From positions 1-64,000 of the forward strand of contig JBATDG010000059.1 of assembly GCA_049663345.1 (NCBI GenBank): a stretch of 64,000 bases of DNA, written 5' to 3'. Positions 9,600 to 18,124 of the stretch are shown piece after piece (positions within the stretch are counted from its first letter, which is position 1; each line of letters opens with the position of its first letter). Position numbers and translations under genes: made by a program. Below the pieces are notes generated by a model. It saw only the letters and a list, made by a program, of their open reading frames with translations. It was not told the origin of the DNA and ran no database searches. This DNA comes from SZUA-365 sp049663345 (GTDB lineage: Bacteria; Bacteroidota; Ignavibacteria; SZUA-365).

Positions 9600-9631
9600 C
9601 AAATCTACCTTGTTAGAGTCATGCGATACAA
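9600..9631 (-). promoter_or_regulatory. Bacteroidota-type promoter (TTG-N21-TAnnTTTG)
   Basis: On the minus strand TTG (9631-9629) and TAGATTTG (9607-9600) are separated by 21 bp. They match exactly the -33 TTG and -7 TAnnTTTG elements of the Bacteroidota housekeeping sigma factor. Transcription would start near 9593, giving a leader of about 65 nt to the T9SS gene. It indicates that gene is not simply the tail of the tonB operon. Confidence 0.5.
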
Positions 9632-9745
9632 TAACTTTCGGCGTCCCTGATGCAGCGATCCCCATCCCGGGTTTTGCACATGCGGCAGCCACGCGGTGGG
9701 GTATCGAAGAAAAACTCATGCGCACAATGTGTGAGCAGACTAACA

Positions 9746-10597
9746 CTATTTCAGCTTGAACGTAAAAACTGCCGTGCCTACCTGATCCGCCTGTTTCGCA
9801 CCGGGCGGGAGGGCATTGAACCTCCAAGTGCGCATCGCATCGAGAGCGGCGCGTTCGTAGAGAGGATCGCCTTTCTGGATGACGGTCATGCCGTACATGG
9901 TTCCATCGGGTCGGACGCGGAATCGCATGGACACCTGAACCTCGCGAGTCGCACCAGGAGGGAATGCAGGCAGAGCGCCGGCGATACGATTCCGGGAAAG
10001 CCCGCCGTCCCACTCAATGTTTGCAGAAGATCGCGGCGTAGCGCTGAGCGTGCCCGGATCGGAGGTCAGTACGTTTTGCTGTCCTGAACCAGCGCCCGTT
10101 ACATTGTCGGAGGAATGGGAGGAGGTGGACAGACCCTGTTCGCGGGATTCGCGCCGGTTGATATCACCAGTCGCAGGTGCGCTGCTTCGGGTGGATTTCC
10201 CGCCACCCTGATCCATGAAATCGATGGCCTGATCACCTCCGCGAATTTCTCGCGGAGTAACCGGCGTGGAGGGAGCGGATTGAAGCTGTCCGGCATCACG
10301 CGAAGTGGATTGCCGTGCTGCAGCAGGACGAGCAGCCGGCTGCGCGACGCTTGTCGTGCTGCGAACCTGCGGCGATGCAGAGCGCTGCTGCACCGTTGTC
10401 TGTACGACGCGGGGACGCGCCTCAACAATCGGAGGTTGCTCGAGCTTTTCCGCTGGCATCATAAACTGGAGCTGGATTTCCTGAGGAAACCGGGTGATGC
10501 TTGGAAACGCAGCCCAGAAAATCATGATCAGCAGCAGCAGTGCATGGAGGCCGATAGAAATGCCCCAGCTTTTTGTGTCAACGCTATTGAGAGTCAT
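9746..10597 (-). CDS. TonB family energy transducer
   Basis: A 283-aa periplasm-spanning protein with one N-terminal transmembrane helix (about residues 14-33, GLHALLLLIMIFWAAF). A low-complexity region rich in Pro, Ser, Gln and Arg follows, then a TonB C-terminal domain (VSMRFRVRPDGTMYGMTVIQ, then ERAALDAMRTWRFNALPPG). It should transmit energy from the ExbB/ExbD motor to an outer-membrane partner; the barrel encoded upstream in the same operon is the obvious candidate. The start overlaps the end of exbD by 14 bp, so the three motor genes are translationally linked. A Tol-type (TolA-like) role is also possible because of the TPR/YbgF-like neighbour. Confidence 0.88.
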   Translation of the reverse strand: MTLNSVDTKSWGISIGLHALLLLIMIFWAAFPSITRFPQEIQLQFMMPAEKLEQPPIVEARPRVVQTTVQQRSASPQVRSTTSVAQPAARPAAARQSTSRDAGQLQSAPSTPVTPREIRGGDQAIDFMDQGGGKSTRSSAPATGDINRRESREQGLSTSSHSSDNVTGAGSGQQNVLTSDPGTLSATPRSSANIEWDGGLSRNRIAGALPAFPPGATREVQVSMRFRVRPDGTMYGMTVIQKGDPLYERAALDAMRTWRFNALPPGAKQADQVGTAVFTFKLK

Positions 10598-11006
10598 CGG
10601 TCGCTTTCCGCGTTGTGGAAATGAAAAATCTGGTTGCGCCCAGGCCTTTCGCCTTGTCCATCACGTACACGGCCCGCTCAAGCGGCACATCGGCATCGCT
10701 CGAGAGCACGATCACCTGTTTTTCCGGATTCGTTAAAACTTCCTTCAACGCACCGGGAAACATTCCGGATGGGACCTCAACGTTGTTGAGGAATATTCGT
10801 CCATCGTTCAGCAGTGCAACGATAAGCTGCTCCTGCTCCGATGTCGTGGTGTTCTCTGCCTCGGGCAGCGTCACCTTGATGCCTTCAGTGATGATAAAGG
10901 AGGAGGTGAGCAGAAAGAACACCAGCAGCAGGAAGACGATATCCGTCAGCGACGAATAGCTGAAATTTGTCAGCGGCTTGTTGTCCTGTGTCAGCTGGAT
11001 CTTCAT
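10584..11006 (-). CDS. ExbD/TolR family biopolymer transport protein
   Basis: The 140-aa protein has the standard ExbD/TolR layout: a short cytoplasmic tail, one transmembrane helix (about residues 21-41) with the essential proton-carrying aspartate at position 22 in SSLTDIVFLLLVFFLL, and a periplasmic domain ending in ISTTRKATDDSQ. It forms the proton-driven stator/motor with the ExbB/TolQ protein encoded immediately upstream, whose stop overlaps this start by 4 bp. Length and motif are typical. Ton and Tol versions cannot be told apart from this protein alone. Confidence 0.92.
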   Translation of the reverse strand: MKIQLTQDNKPLTNFSYSSLTDIVFLLLVFFLLTSSFIITEGIKVTLPEAENTTTSEQEQLIVALLNDGRIFLNNVEVPSGMFPGALKEVLTNPEKQVIVLSSDADVPLERAVYVMDKAKGLGATRFFISTTRKATDDSQ

Positions 11007-11686
11007 GATGACGCCTTCCCCTGCGCGGCTTCACGCGCCATCTGTGCTTTCTTGGCGGCGATCTGTGCTTTGCGCTGTTCGGTAAGAGCGATATCGAGGA
11101 AGTCGTTGCAGCTGGCCTCCGTTTCAAATACGAAGCGGCTGACACGTGTGACCAGATAGTTGTAAAGGAAATAGGCGGGGATGCCGACGATCAAACCGAA
11201 GGCCGTCGTGAGCAGCGCTTCCCAGATCCCGGAGGCGAGAAGCTGTGGATTTACCACGCCCTCGTTCACTTCAATGACGCGAAATGCGCCGATCATTCCA
11301 GTGACGGTTCCGAGAAAGCCAAGCAAAGGAGCGATACCGGCGACAGAGGCCAGGAGTCCTAATCCGCGCTCAAGCTTGTAGACTTCCATACGGGCCGCGC
11401 TTTCGATTGCATCCTTGACTTCCTGATGAGTGCCTTTCATTTTGAGCAGTCCGGCGCGCAGAATGCTCGAAAGCGGAGTGCCGGCTTCCGAACACATCGA
11501 TACCGCCGAAGCGACGTCTCCACGACTAAGCACGGAACGGATCTGCAGAATGAACTTCCCACCGTCGACTTTCACACGTGAAAGCGTGAACAGCTTCTGA
11601 ATGACCAGGTAGGTCGCGAGAAGGGAGGAGGCAAGTATGAACCACATGACTACGCCGCCCTTGAGGAAGAGATCGAACAATGTCAT
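11003..11686 (-). CDS. MotA/TolQ/ExbB proton channel family protein
   Basis: The 227-aa inner-membrane protein has an N-terminal helix (MWFILASSLLATYLVIQ) and two further helices in the C-terminal half (LGLLASVAGIAPLLGFLGTV and the ALLTTAFGLIVGIPAYFLYN region). The conserved GIAPLLGFLGTVTGMI segment is diagnostic of the family. A charged tail rich in Lys, Ala and Gln ends the protein. It forms the proton channel with the downstream ExbD and powers the TonB-like protein. It lies 44 bp after the membrane-anchored HU-like gene. Confidence 0.92.
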   Translation of the reverse strand: MTLFDLFLKGGVVMWFILASSLLATYLVIQKLFTLSRVKVDGGKFILQIRSVLSRGDVASAVSMCSEAGTPLSSILRAGLLKMKGTHQEVKDAIESAARMEVYKLERGLGLLASVAGIAPLLGFLGTVTGMIGAFRVIEVNEGVVNPQLLASGIWEALLTTAFGLIVGIPAYFLYNYLVTRVSRFVFETEASCNDFLDIALTEQRKAQIAAKKAQMAREAAQGKASS

Positions 11687-11730
11687 CGAATGCTCCGGTA
11701 TAGTGAAAATGTTTTGTTCGCGTTTTAAGG

Positions 11731-12909
11731 TTACGCCGACATCCTGTCTGCGTCCAAACCAATATATTTTCCGGACAGAATACCTGCACCTGCCGCAATA
11801 CCTGCACCTGCCGCAACGCCTGTATCGTAGAGAAGTCCGACTGGTGCGCTACCCGGCAGTTGGCGAGGCTCGCTGTGATCGAGCAGCATATACACGATGA
11901 TAATCACAACGCACAATGTCAATACTGCAGCGGTAATAACGAGAGGCCGACGGCTCGGCTCCTCCGGGGGATGATAGAGCTGATCACGATTCCTATGGAA
12001 CACATCGTTATCTGAAAGCGGATCGTCTTCTTCTGCCGCGACGGAAGTTTCATTCTCTTCATCCAAAGGCGCATCGGGCTCTGCAGCGTCAGCAAACCGG
12101 TGATACTTGTCATCCCGAAGCGGATCCTGTTCTGCTGCCGAGATGAAAGCTTTAGCCTTTTCATCCAAAGGATCAACCTGCTCAGCGACGACAGCGAGCC
12201 GTTCATATTCTTCTGTCAGAGGAGCATCGTGCTCTGCAAGGTCAGCCAGGCGTTCATATTCTTCATCCAAAGGCGAAACCGGCTCGGCGATGTCAGCAAG
12301 CACTTCATACTCCTCATCCGAATGCGCAAGCTGCCCAGAGAAGGCGGCGGACTCTTCATCCTCTCCGTCGATGTAGTGCACACTTGGATCCGTGTTGAGG
12401 CCCTGGATCTCATATCCTTCAGCTTCCATTTCCGCTTCTAGGAGGCGGTCTTCCTCGCTCTCCGGGGGGGGCTGCTCGAGAGACGGCTCCGAAATCTGCG
12501 GCCTGCGTATCTCGACCACATTCTCTACCGCGGGCGGGGGTGCGAAAGATCCGCGTACCTCAGCCACGAGCGCGGCGATATCGACAGGTGTGCGCTCCAG
12601 CAGCCTTTCACGGTCAAGGATTTCGGCGGGAATGAAATGACGCGCATCTATACTGCTTGACGGTCCGTGCAGCACTTCAGAAGCCAAGACTGCACCGACG
12701 GGCACAAGGGCGGAATACCCGACGCTGGTCAGTGCGCCATTGGAATTCCGGCTTGGCGACCAAAGTCCGAGTTCAGGCAGCGCGACTTCTTCGCCGGCGC
12801 GAAGCAGCGATTTTACAACGTCGAAAAAAGCATGGAGGAACACCTGTGCATTGTGGGGCGGCACATCGACGCGCGCAGCCAGCGCTTGTATGAGATCGTC
12901 GCGCGTCAT
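11731..12909 (-). CDS. HU-fold protein with acidic repeats and a C-terminal membrane helix
   Basis: The N-terminal 95 or so residues (MTRDDLIQALAARVDVPPHN, then FFDVVKSLLRAGEEVALPEL and GLWSP) follow the HU/IHF helix-helix-strand pattern and resemble the CCDC81-type HU domains described in Bacteroidota envelope proteins. An acidic region with about six 17-residue repeats of the form DEEYERLADxAExxxPL follows, then one transmembrane helix (VITAAVLTLCVVIIIVYMLL) and a short tail with a GIAAGA repeat. No SPOR domain is visible. Start at 12909 has AGGGG upstream; in-frame ATGs at 12942 and 13011 would overlap the preceding gene. Likely role: DNA or protein binding tethered to the inner membrane. 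Function is inference. Confidence 0.7.
   Translation of the reverse strand: MTRDDLIQALAARVDVPPHNAQVFLHAFFDVVKSLLRAGEEVALPELGLWSPSRNSNGALTSVGYSALVPVGAVLASEVLHGPSSSIDARHFIPAEILDRERLLERTPVDIAALVAEVRGSFAPPPAVENVVEIRRPQISEPSLEQPPPESEEDRLLEAEMEAEGYEIQGLNTDPSVHYIDGEDEESAAFSGQLAHSDEEYEVLADIAEPVSPLDEEYERLADLAEHDAPLTEEYERLAVVAEQVDPLDEKAKAFISAAEQDPLRDDKYHRFADAAEPDAPLDEENETSVAAEEDDPLSDNDVFHRNRDQLYHPPEEPSRRPLVITAAVLTLCVVIIIVYMLLDHSEPRQLPGSAPVGLLYDTGVAAGAGIAAGAGILSGKYIGLDADRMSA
11779..11814 (-). repeat. 18-bp tandem duplication at the 3' end of the membrane-anchored HU gene
   Basis: Two perfect copies of an 18-bp unit (11779-11796 and 11797-11814) encode the GIAAGA repeat in the short tail after the transmembrane helix. 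The duplication keeps the frame. Confidence 0.85.
12013..12325 (-). repeat. Array of about six 17-residue acidic coding repeats
   Basis: In-frame imperfect repeats of about 51 bp encode units such as DEEYERLADLAEHDAPL and TEEYERLAVVAEQVDPL. Unit lengths vary from 16 to 18 residues. They form the strongly acidic spacer between the HU-like domain and the membrane helix. Confidence 0.8.
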
Positions 12910-12925
12910 GATTTTCGCCCCTGCA

Positions 12926-13153
12926 TCATGATGGCTGCTCATTCGATGGAGGAAAGAGTGAAGCATGAGGAAGGAACGCTTCGGTGTCCGACGCAGGACA
13001 AAGCGTGCCAAAGGTCATCAATTCCACGCAGTCTCCGCTGTCAAGCGCATCAGAGCAGATCGCGAGCATGGCGTCCATGTATGGCCGAAGCTCCTGAGGG
13101 TCAATCCCGAGCCGCGAAGCAGTACGATGCAATATGTCGGAAGCGTTTGCCAT
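12926..13153 (-). CDS. Short HU-like protein (N-terminal half of the HU fold)
   Basis: The 75-aa product (MANASDILHRTASRLGIDPQ onward, then DALDSGDCVELMTFGTLCP) follows the first half of HU/IHF: two helices and the strand with the FGTL motif, corresponding to FGTF in HU. The basic beta-arm that grips DNA is missing; the tail is only about 20 residues. It starts 2 bp after the barrel gene stop and ends 17 bp before the next HU-like gene. In related phyla two such domains are often fused in one protein, so this may be the first half of a split HU pair. It could instead mediate dimerisation with its neighbour. Confidence is moderate because the similarity is by pattern only. Confidence 0.6.
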   Translation of the reverse strand: MANASDILHRTASRLGIDPQELRPYMDAMLAICSDALDSGDCVELMTFGTLCPASDTEAFLPHASLFPPSNEQPS

Positions 13154-13155
13154 GT

Positions 13156-14868
13156 CTAGAAATGTGCGGTCACACCGCCCATCATGAAAAACGGACGCTC
13201 GTGATATCCAGGCCAGCGCTGCCAGCTCTGGTCGAGCAAATTATTCAAGCTCAGAAATACGCCGAAATTCTTGACGACCCTATACTCGAGGTCGATGCCG
13301 AGAAGCATCCATGCGGGCATCGCCCCGCCGTCAGCTTCCTGCTCTCCGACAAGCTGAAGAGTCGTCTGCACACTCAGCGGAAAAGGGAAATCATGATGCA
13401 GCAGAACGCGGGCTTCGCAGTCCGGAAGATAGGGTACACGGCCCTGATCCTCGCCGAGCGAAGATGTGCGAAGCACGGTTTCGACCTGGATTCGTGTTGA
13501 ATTGCTGAAGGCATGAGCCACATCGGCATGAATATTGAAGATGCTGGCGCGGCCATCGTAGCGCATTTCCCATTGCTGCATAACAGGGTCGGGAAGCAGG
13601 GAAAATCTCGGCCAGCTGAGGGTTGACAGATATTCTACACAAAACCGTGCACTGCTCTGTCCTCTGTTGTCAAATTCGGCTCCGGCCTCGAAGCGCAGCG
13701 GCAGGTCGGTATGCCGCACAGCGGAGGCGAGCATGAGATAGGGATTCTGTCTGAGAAATCCGCGTAATGTCTGTTCGCGTACCTCCGGAAGCCAGCCTGC
13801 ATAGAGGGACCAATCAGCGCTGGTCAAATGGCGGAGCAGGAGGGAGGGGTAGACGCGGAACTGGCTGGCATGATCGCTTCCGCGATATAAGAAGATCGTG
13901 GCACCGGTCTGCAGCTGCAGACGCTCGCCCAGAGAAAACACCGACTTCGCTGCAGCGTTCATAAAGAATGGCCGGGTGGGTTCGGCGGAGCTTTTACTCA
14001 AATCGTTGACATGCATAAGCAAGCCGAAAAGCACGCTCTGCCCTGCGATGGAAGTCTTCGCATTGCCTTCCAGAGCGAAGCGATTCTCCACTTGCTGGTA
14101 TTCATCCAGCGGCAGAGTGTCGCGCACGGCAAGTGCTTCGTCGATGGCAAAATGCGAAAACGAAATTCGGAGGTCATGATCGAGCAGCGTATTGCGGCGA
14201 GAAATCAGGTCCGCACCCATGGCGAATCCAAATGCGTTTCGCCTGAAATCGAGCGCGGGGTCATACCGGATAAGCTTGTCCGCATAAAGCCCGTATTCCT
14301 GTGCCTCGACCTGAACATCGCCCTGGATGCGTGAGGAGGCGAAGATCGGGTGGAGGGTGCGCGGCAGATAGGTACCGCCCGCAAAGTCGAAATTGAATCG
14401 CGAATAATCCGCATGAGGGACGTGCCCGTTGCTTCGTTCATACGCCATATGCGCCGCAGCGTCGCCCAGCCGGTAGCGGTCCGCGTACCATGCCTCGAGA
14501 AGCGGAGTGGAGAAACTGCCGAGTCCTGCGCGCAGGCGAAGCACTTCCTCGCTCCCTGTCAGATCAGGTTTGCGCAGCGGCATCCTTGTAGGCGATGTGT
14601 CGAAAAAACGCTGTTCCCGGTTTCCTCGACCCGCCCTGGATGTAAAATCCTTGCTGTCGGGTTCTCCGGCGCCGCTCTTGCGGTCTTCTGTGAAGCTGAT
14701 CATGTCGCTGCCTGTTATGACATATTCCGGCAATGTCAAAGCAGGAAGAACGTCGCGGGTATCTTTCGCATCCGGTTTAAAATCACGCGGCGGCGGCAGC
14801 GGCTTATCCTGAGCGAACAGCGGTTGAAATAAAAGCGTCAGTATGGCTGCGATCAGGAGATGCTTCAT
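13156..14868 (-). CDS. Outer-membrane beta-barrel protein, TonB-receptor-like
   Basis: The 570-aa protein has a signal peptide (MKHLLIAAILTLLFQPLFAQ). A short periplasmic region with LTLPEYVITGSD could serve as a TonB-contact segment. The remaining 450 or so residues are strand-rich and end in an aromatic terminus (FFMMGGVTAHF), as in outer-membrane barrels. It lacks a full plug domain and is shorter than classical TonB-dependent receptors. Its ATG overlaps the stop of the TPR gene (ATGA), and ExbB, ExbD and TonB follow in the operon, so it is probably the barrel partner of this energised complex. Substrate unknown. Confidence 0.72.
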   Translation of the reverse strand: MKHLLIAAILTLLFQPLFAQDKPLPPPRDFKPDAKDTRDVLPALTLPEYVITGSDMISFTEDRKSGAGEPDSKDFTSRAGRGNREQRFFDTSPTRMPLRKPDLTGSEEVLRLRAGLGSFSTPLLEAWYADRYRLGDAAAHMAYERSNGHVPHADYSRFNFDFAGGTYLPRTLHPIFASSRIQGDVQVEAQEYGLYADKLIRYDPALDFRRNAFGFAMGADLISRRNTLLDHDLRISFSHFAIDEALAVRDTLPLDEYQQVENRFALEGNAKTSIAGQSVLFGLLMHVNDLSKSSAEPTRPFFMNAAAKSVFSLGERLQLQTGATIFLYRGSDHASQFRVYPSLLLRHLTSADWSLYAGWLPEVREQTLRGFLRQNPYLMLASAVRHTDLPLRFEAGAEFDNRGQSSARFCVEYLSTLSWPRFSLLPDPVMQQWEMRYDGRASIFNIHADVAHAFSNSTRIQVETVLRTSSLGEDQGRVPYLPDCEARVLLHHDFPFPLSVQTTLQLVGEQEADGGAMPAWMLLGIDLEYRVVKNFGVFLSLNNLLDQSWQRWPGYHERPFFMMGGVTAHF

Positions 14869-17861
14869 TTCATCATCTCCAGCCGGGTCTGCGCATCGTT
14901 GGACTCGTCGGACCCGGCATAATCCTGAATCACATGACGGTAATGTGCTCGCGCTGCATCATTTTTGCCCTGTGCCTCATCGACCCGACCCAACAGCAGG
15001 AAAGCGCGTGCATTCCAGATGGAGGCATCCGCATAAACATAGCCGACGCGCAGCAGCGCTTCCTCAGCTTCGGCGTAGCGGCGGGCGTTCCATAATTCCT
15101 CTCCCATCCGGTATTGTGCTTCCGCGCCGATTGCGTCGACCCGGCTGCTTGCGATGGAAGAAAGTGAGGCAACAGCTTCATCTACTTTTGCGTCTTGCGC
15201 CTCTATCAAGGCATGTTCAATGGCGGATCGCACTGAATAGGGATCAAGTGGCTGAGCCGCCTGTGCCTCTTCAAAATCCTTACTGGCCGCGGCTGTGTTG
15301 CCGTCGGCTTTGTAGGTCAGACCGCGTTTGTAATAGACGCGTGCGCGGACAGATCGGGCAGAAGGATCGGCAAGCAGTTCCTGACAGAGTGTGAGGGCCT
15401 TTTTGCGGTCCTGCTGAGCGAGCGCTGTCTCAATGAGTTCGAATTTGCACTCTGACACCAGGCTCCCTTTGGGATTGAGTGTGATCGCTGCACGCAATGT
15501 TTTTTCTGCGTCGGGAAGGTCGTCGTTCTGGCGGTAAGCACGGCCGAGAAGCAGATAGGCCTCCTGCATTAAGATACTCTGACGATGCGCGGCAATGAAG
15601 CGCTGCAGTGCGGGAATGGATCGCGACGGATCATTCTGTGAGGCCAGATCCCGAATTTCTGCGAATACAACTTCATCTGCGGTACTGCTTTTCGGATTTG
15701 AGTTCAGCCAGTCCTGCCGGACTTTCTCGGCTTCGGCATTGCGGCCGAGCATCCGCAGGGTCTGCGACAATCCGTCGAGTGCGTCGCTGACTTTCGGGGA
15801 ATCCGGATGTTGTTCGAGCACGCGGCGATACGCCATTTCCGCATCGCCGTACTTGCCCTGATTGTAGTAGCAATCGGCGATACTGTATTTGGCCTGAGGA
15901 GCGAGTGGACTTCCCGGATAGGTGGTGATCAGTTTCTGAAATTCGGTGATCGCCACGTCATAGTCCTTACTCTGGAAGTACATCCATGCGAGGCTGAATT
16001 GCGCCTTGTCTGCATATTCCGATGCCGGATAGCGGGAAAGAAGTCCGCGCAAAGTGCTGATCGATGTGGGCGTGTTTCCCAACCGGTGCTCGCAGGAAGA
16101 AAGCTGGAGCAGGGCATAGGCTGAAAGAGGATTTGCCGGATACATGCGCGAAGTGTAGCGATAGGTTTTCGCTGCCTCAGAAAATTTTTTCTGTGCGTAT
16201 TGGGCATCACCAAGCCGGATATTTGCATCAACGTCATTCTTGCCGGCGCGGTAGTCCGTCGTCAGCTTTGTGAACGCGCGTTCTGCGTCGGCGAACTGCT
16301 GAGCGCGAAAATGCGTCCATCCCAGACCATAGAGTGCATCCTGCAGCAGCTCCGGGTCTTGTGTCGAAGCCAGCGCCTGATTGTAGACGATGACCGCATC
16401 GTCAAATTCCTCGTTCTTGAAATGCGACTCGCCAAGCCAGACCAATGCCTCGGCTTTGCGCGAATCGTTGGGATACCGCTGAAGGAAATTTTTCAGAACC
16501 ACTACGGCTTCACCATATTGTTCCGCCGCAAAATAACTGAAGCCCTGGCGGAACAGCGCCTTGCTGAGAACATCCGGAGTTCCGTTTTCGATGGAGACAG
16601 CCGAGCCGTAGGCTTTTGCCGCATCCGCCGGACGGTGGAGTTTGAGCAGGGTTTCGCCCTGCATGAACCAGGCGTCGGCGAGGACATCGCTGTTCGCGAA
16701 ACCGGAAGAAACGGCTGAAAAATGTATAAGCGCTTTATCAAATCCGCTTTCGTTGAATGCCGCCATCCCGAGCTCGAAATGCGCATTGTCCGCATAATCC
16801 CCTGTGGGTCTGGCTGCAAGCATATCGGCAAATACCGTCCGCGCGGCTTCAAGCGTGCCGTTGAGGCGGAGCGCCATGCCTTTACGGAACAAAGCGGCTT
16901 CCGCTAGATCACCCTCGCGCTTCGAAAGCTCGTCAAACGTGGCTATGGCTTCGGAATATTTCTGCTGCTCTATCTGTGTCCATCCCATCGAATACTGTAC
17001 CTGCGGCGCACGTTTGTTGTCCGGGTACCCGGTAAGGAAATTCCGGTACAGTTCTTCGGCCTGCGCAAAATGCCCCAATTTATAGTGCGACTCGCCGCGG
17101 AGGAACATGCGTTCAGCAGAGTTTTCCGTGTCAGGGGAATCTGCCAGCCCTTCGAGCCAGGTCAGCGATTTCTCGTAGTCGCCCATCTGGTAGAGACATG
17201 CGCCTTTGCGTGTGTAGACACTGGAAACAAGGCTGCTCTCTGGAAACAGGCGGAGAAACTCGTCATAATTCAGCAGTGCTTCGTCGTATTTCTCCTGTTT
17301 TTCGAGGACGAAGCCAATCGAGAAATATGCGTAATCCCGGATGCGTCCTTCGGGATAATGTTCAAAGGCGATGCGATAATAGCGCATTGCGAGCGGGTAG
17401 TTGCCGTCCTTGAACGCGGCCTCTCCAGCCCAATAGGCCGCCTCATGCGCGAGGTTTCCTTCCGGCCAGCGCTTGACGACGTTGGCAAGCTGTTCATGCG
17501 CCTTGCGGAAATCTCCCTGCCTAAAGTACACTTCGCCTTCGCGGAATCCGGCATCGTCAGCCAGCTTGCTGTCGGGATACTTTTCCTGAAATCCTGCGAA
17601 AGAAATAGCGGCATCATCGAGATTGGCATTCTGATATTGCGATTCCGCCTGATAATACACGGCGTCGGGAAACAACTGGCTCTCGGGATAGTCAGACGTA
17701 AACTTCTGGAATTTCTCAAGAGAGAGCTGGTAATTCTTATCCTTGAACAGGCCAAGGGCGAACGCATAGTCCTGTTGTTCTTTGAGATTTTTGACCTGCG
17801 CACTTCCCTCGACGCTCAGCAGCAAGGCCAGTAACAGGAGCAGGACGGTGGATCGTACCAT
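14865..17861 (-). CDS. Large secreted tetratricopeptide repeat protein
   Basis: The 998-aa product has a signal peptide (MVRSTVLLLLLALLLSVEGS) and then consists almost entirely of TPR-like units of about 35 residues, with recurring phrases such as ALxxFQKFxxxYPxS and AQYxxGExxxxxG, similar to YbgF/CpoB and BamD repeats. It should be a periplasmic scaffold. It is the first gene of the operon with the barrel, HU-like, ExbB, ExbD and TonB genes, an organisation recalling the Tol-Pal locus, where CpoB links envelope constriction to the Tol motor. A promoter-like TTGACA-N17-TAATTT lies 70-98 bp upstream of the start. Function in this species is inferred only from context. Confidence 0.82.
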   Translation of the reverse strand: MVRSTVLLLLLALLLSVEGSAQVKNLKEQQDYAFALGLFKDKNYQLSLEKFQKFTSDYPESQLFPDAVYYQAESQYQNANLDDAAISFAGFQEKYPDSKLADDAGFREGEVYFRQGDFRKAHEQLANVVKRWPEGNLAHEAAYWAGEAAFKDGNYPLAMRYYRIAFEHYPEGRIRDYAYFSIGFVLEKQEKYDEALLNYDEFLRLFPESSLVSSVYTRKGACLYQMGDYEKSLTWLEGLADSPDTENSAERMFLRGESHYKLGHFAQAEELYRNFLTGYPDNKRAPQVQYSMGWTQIEQQKYSEAIATFDELSKREGDLAEAALFRKGMALRLNGTLEAARTVFADMLAARPTGDYADNAHFELGMAAFNESGFDKALIHFSAVSSGFANSDVLADAWFMQGETLLKLHRPADAAKAYGSAVSIENGTPDVLSKALFRQGFSYFAAEQYGEAVVVLKNFLQRYPNDSRKAEALVWLGESHFKNEEFDDAVIVYNQALASTQDPELLQDALYGLGWTHFRAQQFADAERAFTKLTTDYRAGKNDVDANIRLGDAQYAQKKFSEAAKTYRYTSRMYPANPLSAYALLQLSSCEHRLGNTPTSISTLRGLLSRYPASEYADKAQFSLAWMYFQSKDYDVAITEFQKLITTYPGSPLAPQAKYSIADCYYNQGKYGDAEMAYRRVLEQHPDSPKVSDALDGLSQTLRMLGRNAEAEKVRQDWLNSNPKSSTADEVVFAEIRDLASQNDPSRSIPALQRFIAAHRQSILMQEAYLLLGRAYRQNDDLPDAEKTLRAAITLNPKGSLVSECKFELIETALAQQDRKKALTLCQELLADPSARSVRARVYYKRGLTYKADGNTAAASKDFEEAQAAQPLDPYSVRSAIEHALIEAQDAKVDEAVASLSSIASSRVDAIGAEAQYRMGEELWNARRYAEAEEALLRVGYVYADASIWNARAFLLLGRVDEAQGKNDAARAHYRHVIQDYAGSDESNDAQTRLEMMK

Positions 17862-17930
17862 GCGATGCTCTTTATATGATGAAAAACGGGGACTTAAAGT
17901 GATACTCTAGATGGTTCACTTAACTTCGAC

Positions 17931-17959
17931 AAATTACGGTTATCGGACTAGAGTGTCAA
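17931..17959 (-). promoter_or_regulatory. Putative promoter of the TPR-TonB operon
   Basis: On the minus strand a perfect TTGACA (17959-17954) is followed after 17 bp by TAATTT (17936-17931), within TAATTTG. Transcription would start about 60 nt before the ATG of the TPR gene. The -10 is only a partial match to either the sigma-70 or the Bacteroidota consensus. Confidence 0.4.
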
Positions 17960-18124
17960 GGAAAGATGGCGGAAACGCGAAGAGATGTTTTTAAATGGAA
18001 ATTCAGGCAATTCCGCATATACGGGAATATTTACGCGGGAGTTCCCGAGGGAGTGAAGTTTGACCTTTCTCAGCAATCACGTACTTTTTCTGATCCTGCA
18101 ATTTCATCACCTCATTTGAGCACC

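Noticed and set aside
9528..10013. N-terminal extension of the T9SS protein frame up to 10013
   Set aside because: It overlaps tonB in another frame, is rich in Arg/Ser/His typical of shadow frames, and the ATG at 9527 has its own ribosome site, signal peptide and promoter.
17966..18124. 53-codon upstream extension of the MoxR gene
   Set aside because: MoxR family proteins begin close to MAEQKIPFN; the extension has no conserved features and falls in the promoter region shared with the TPR operon.
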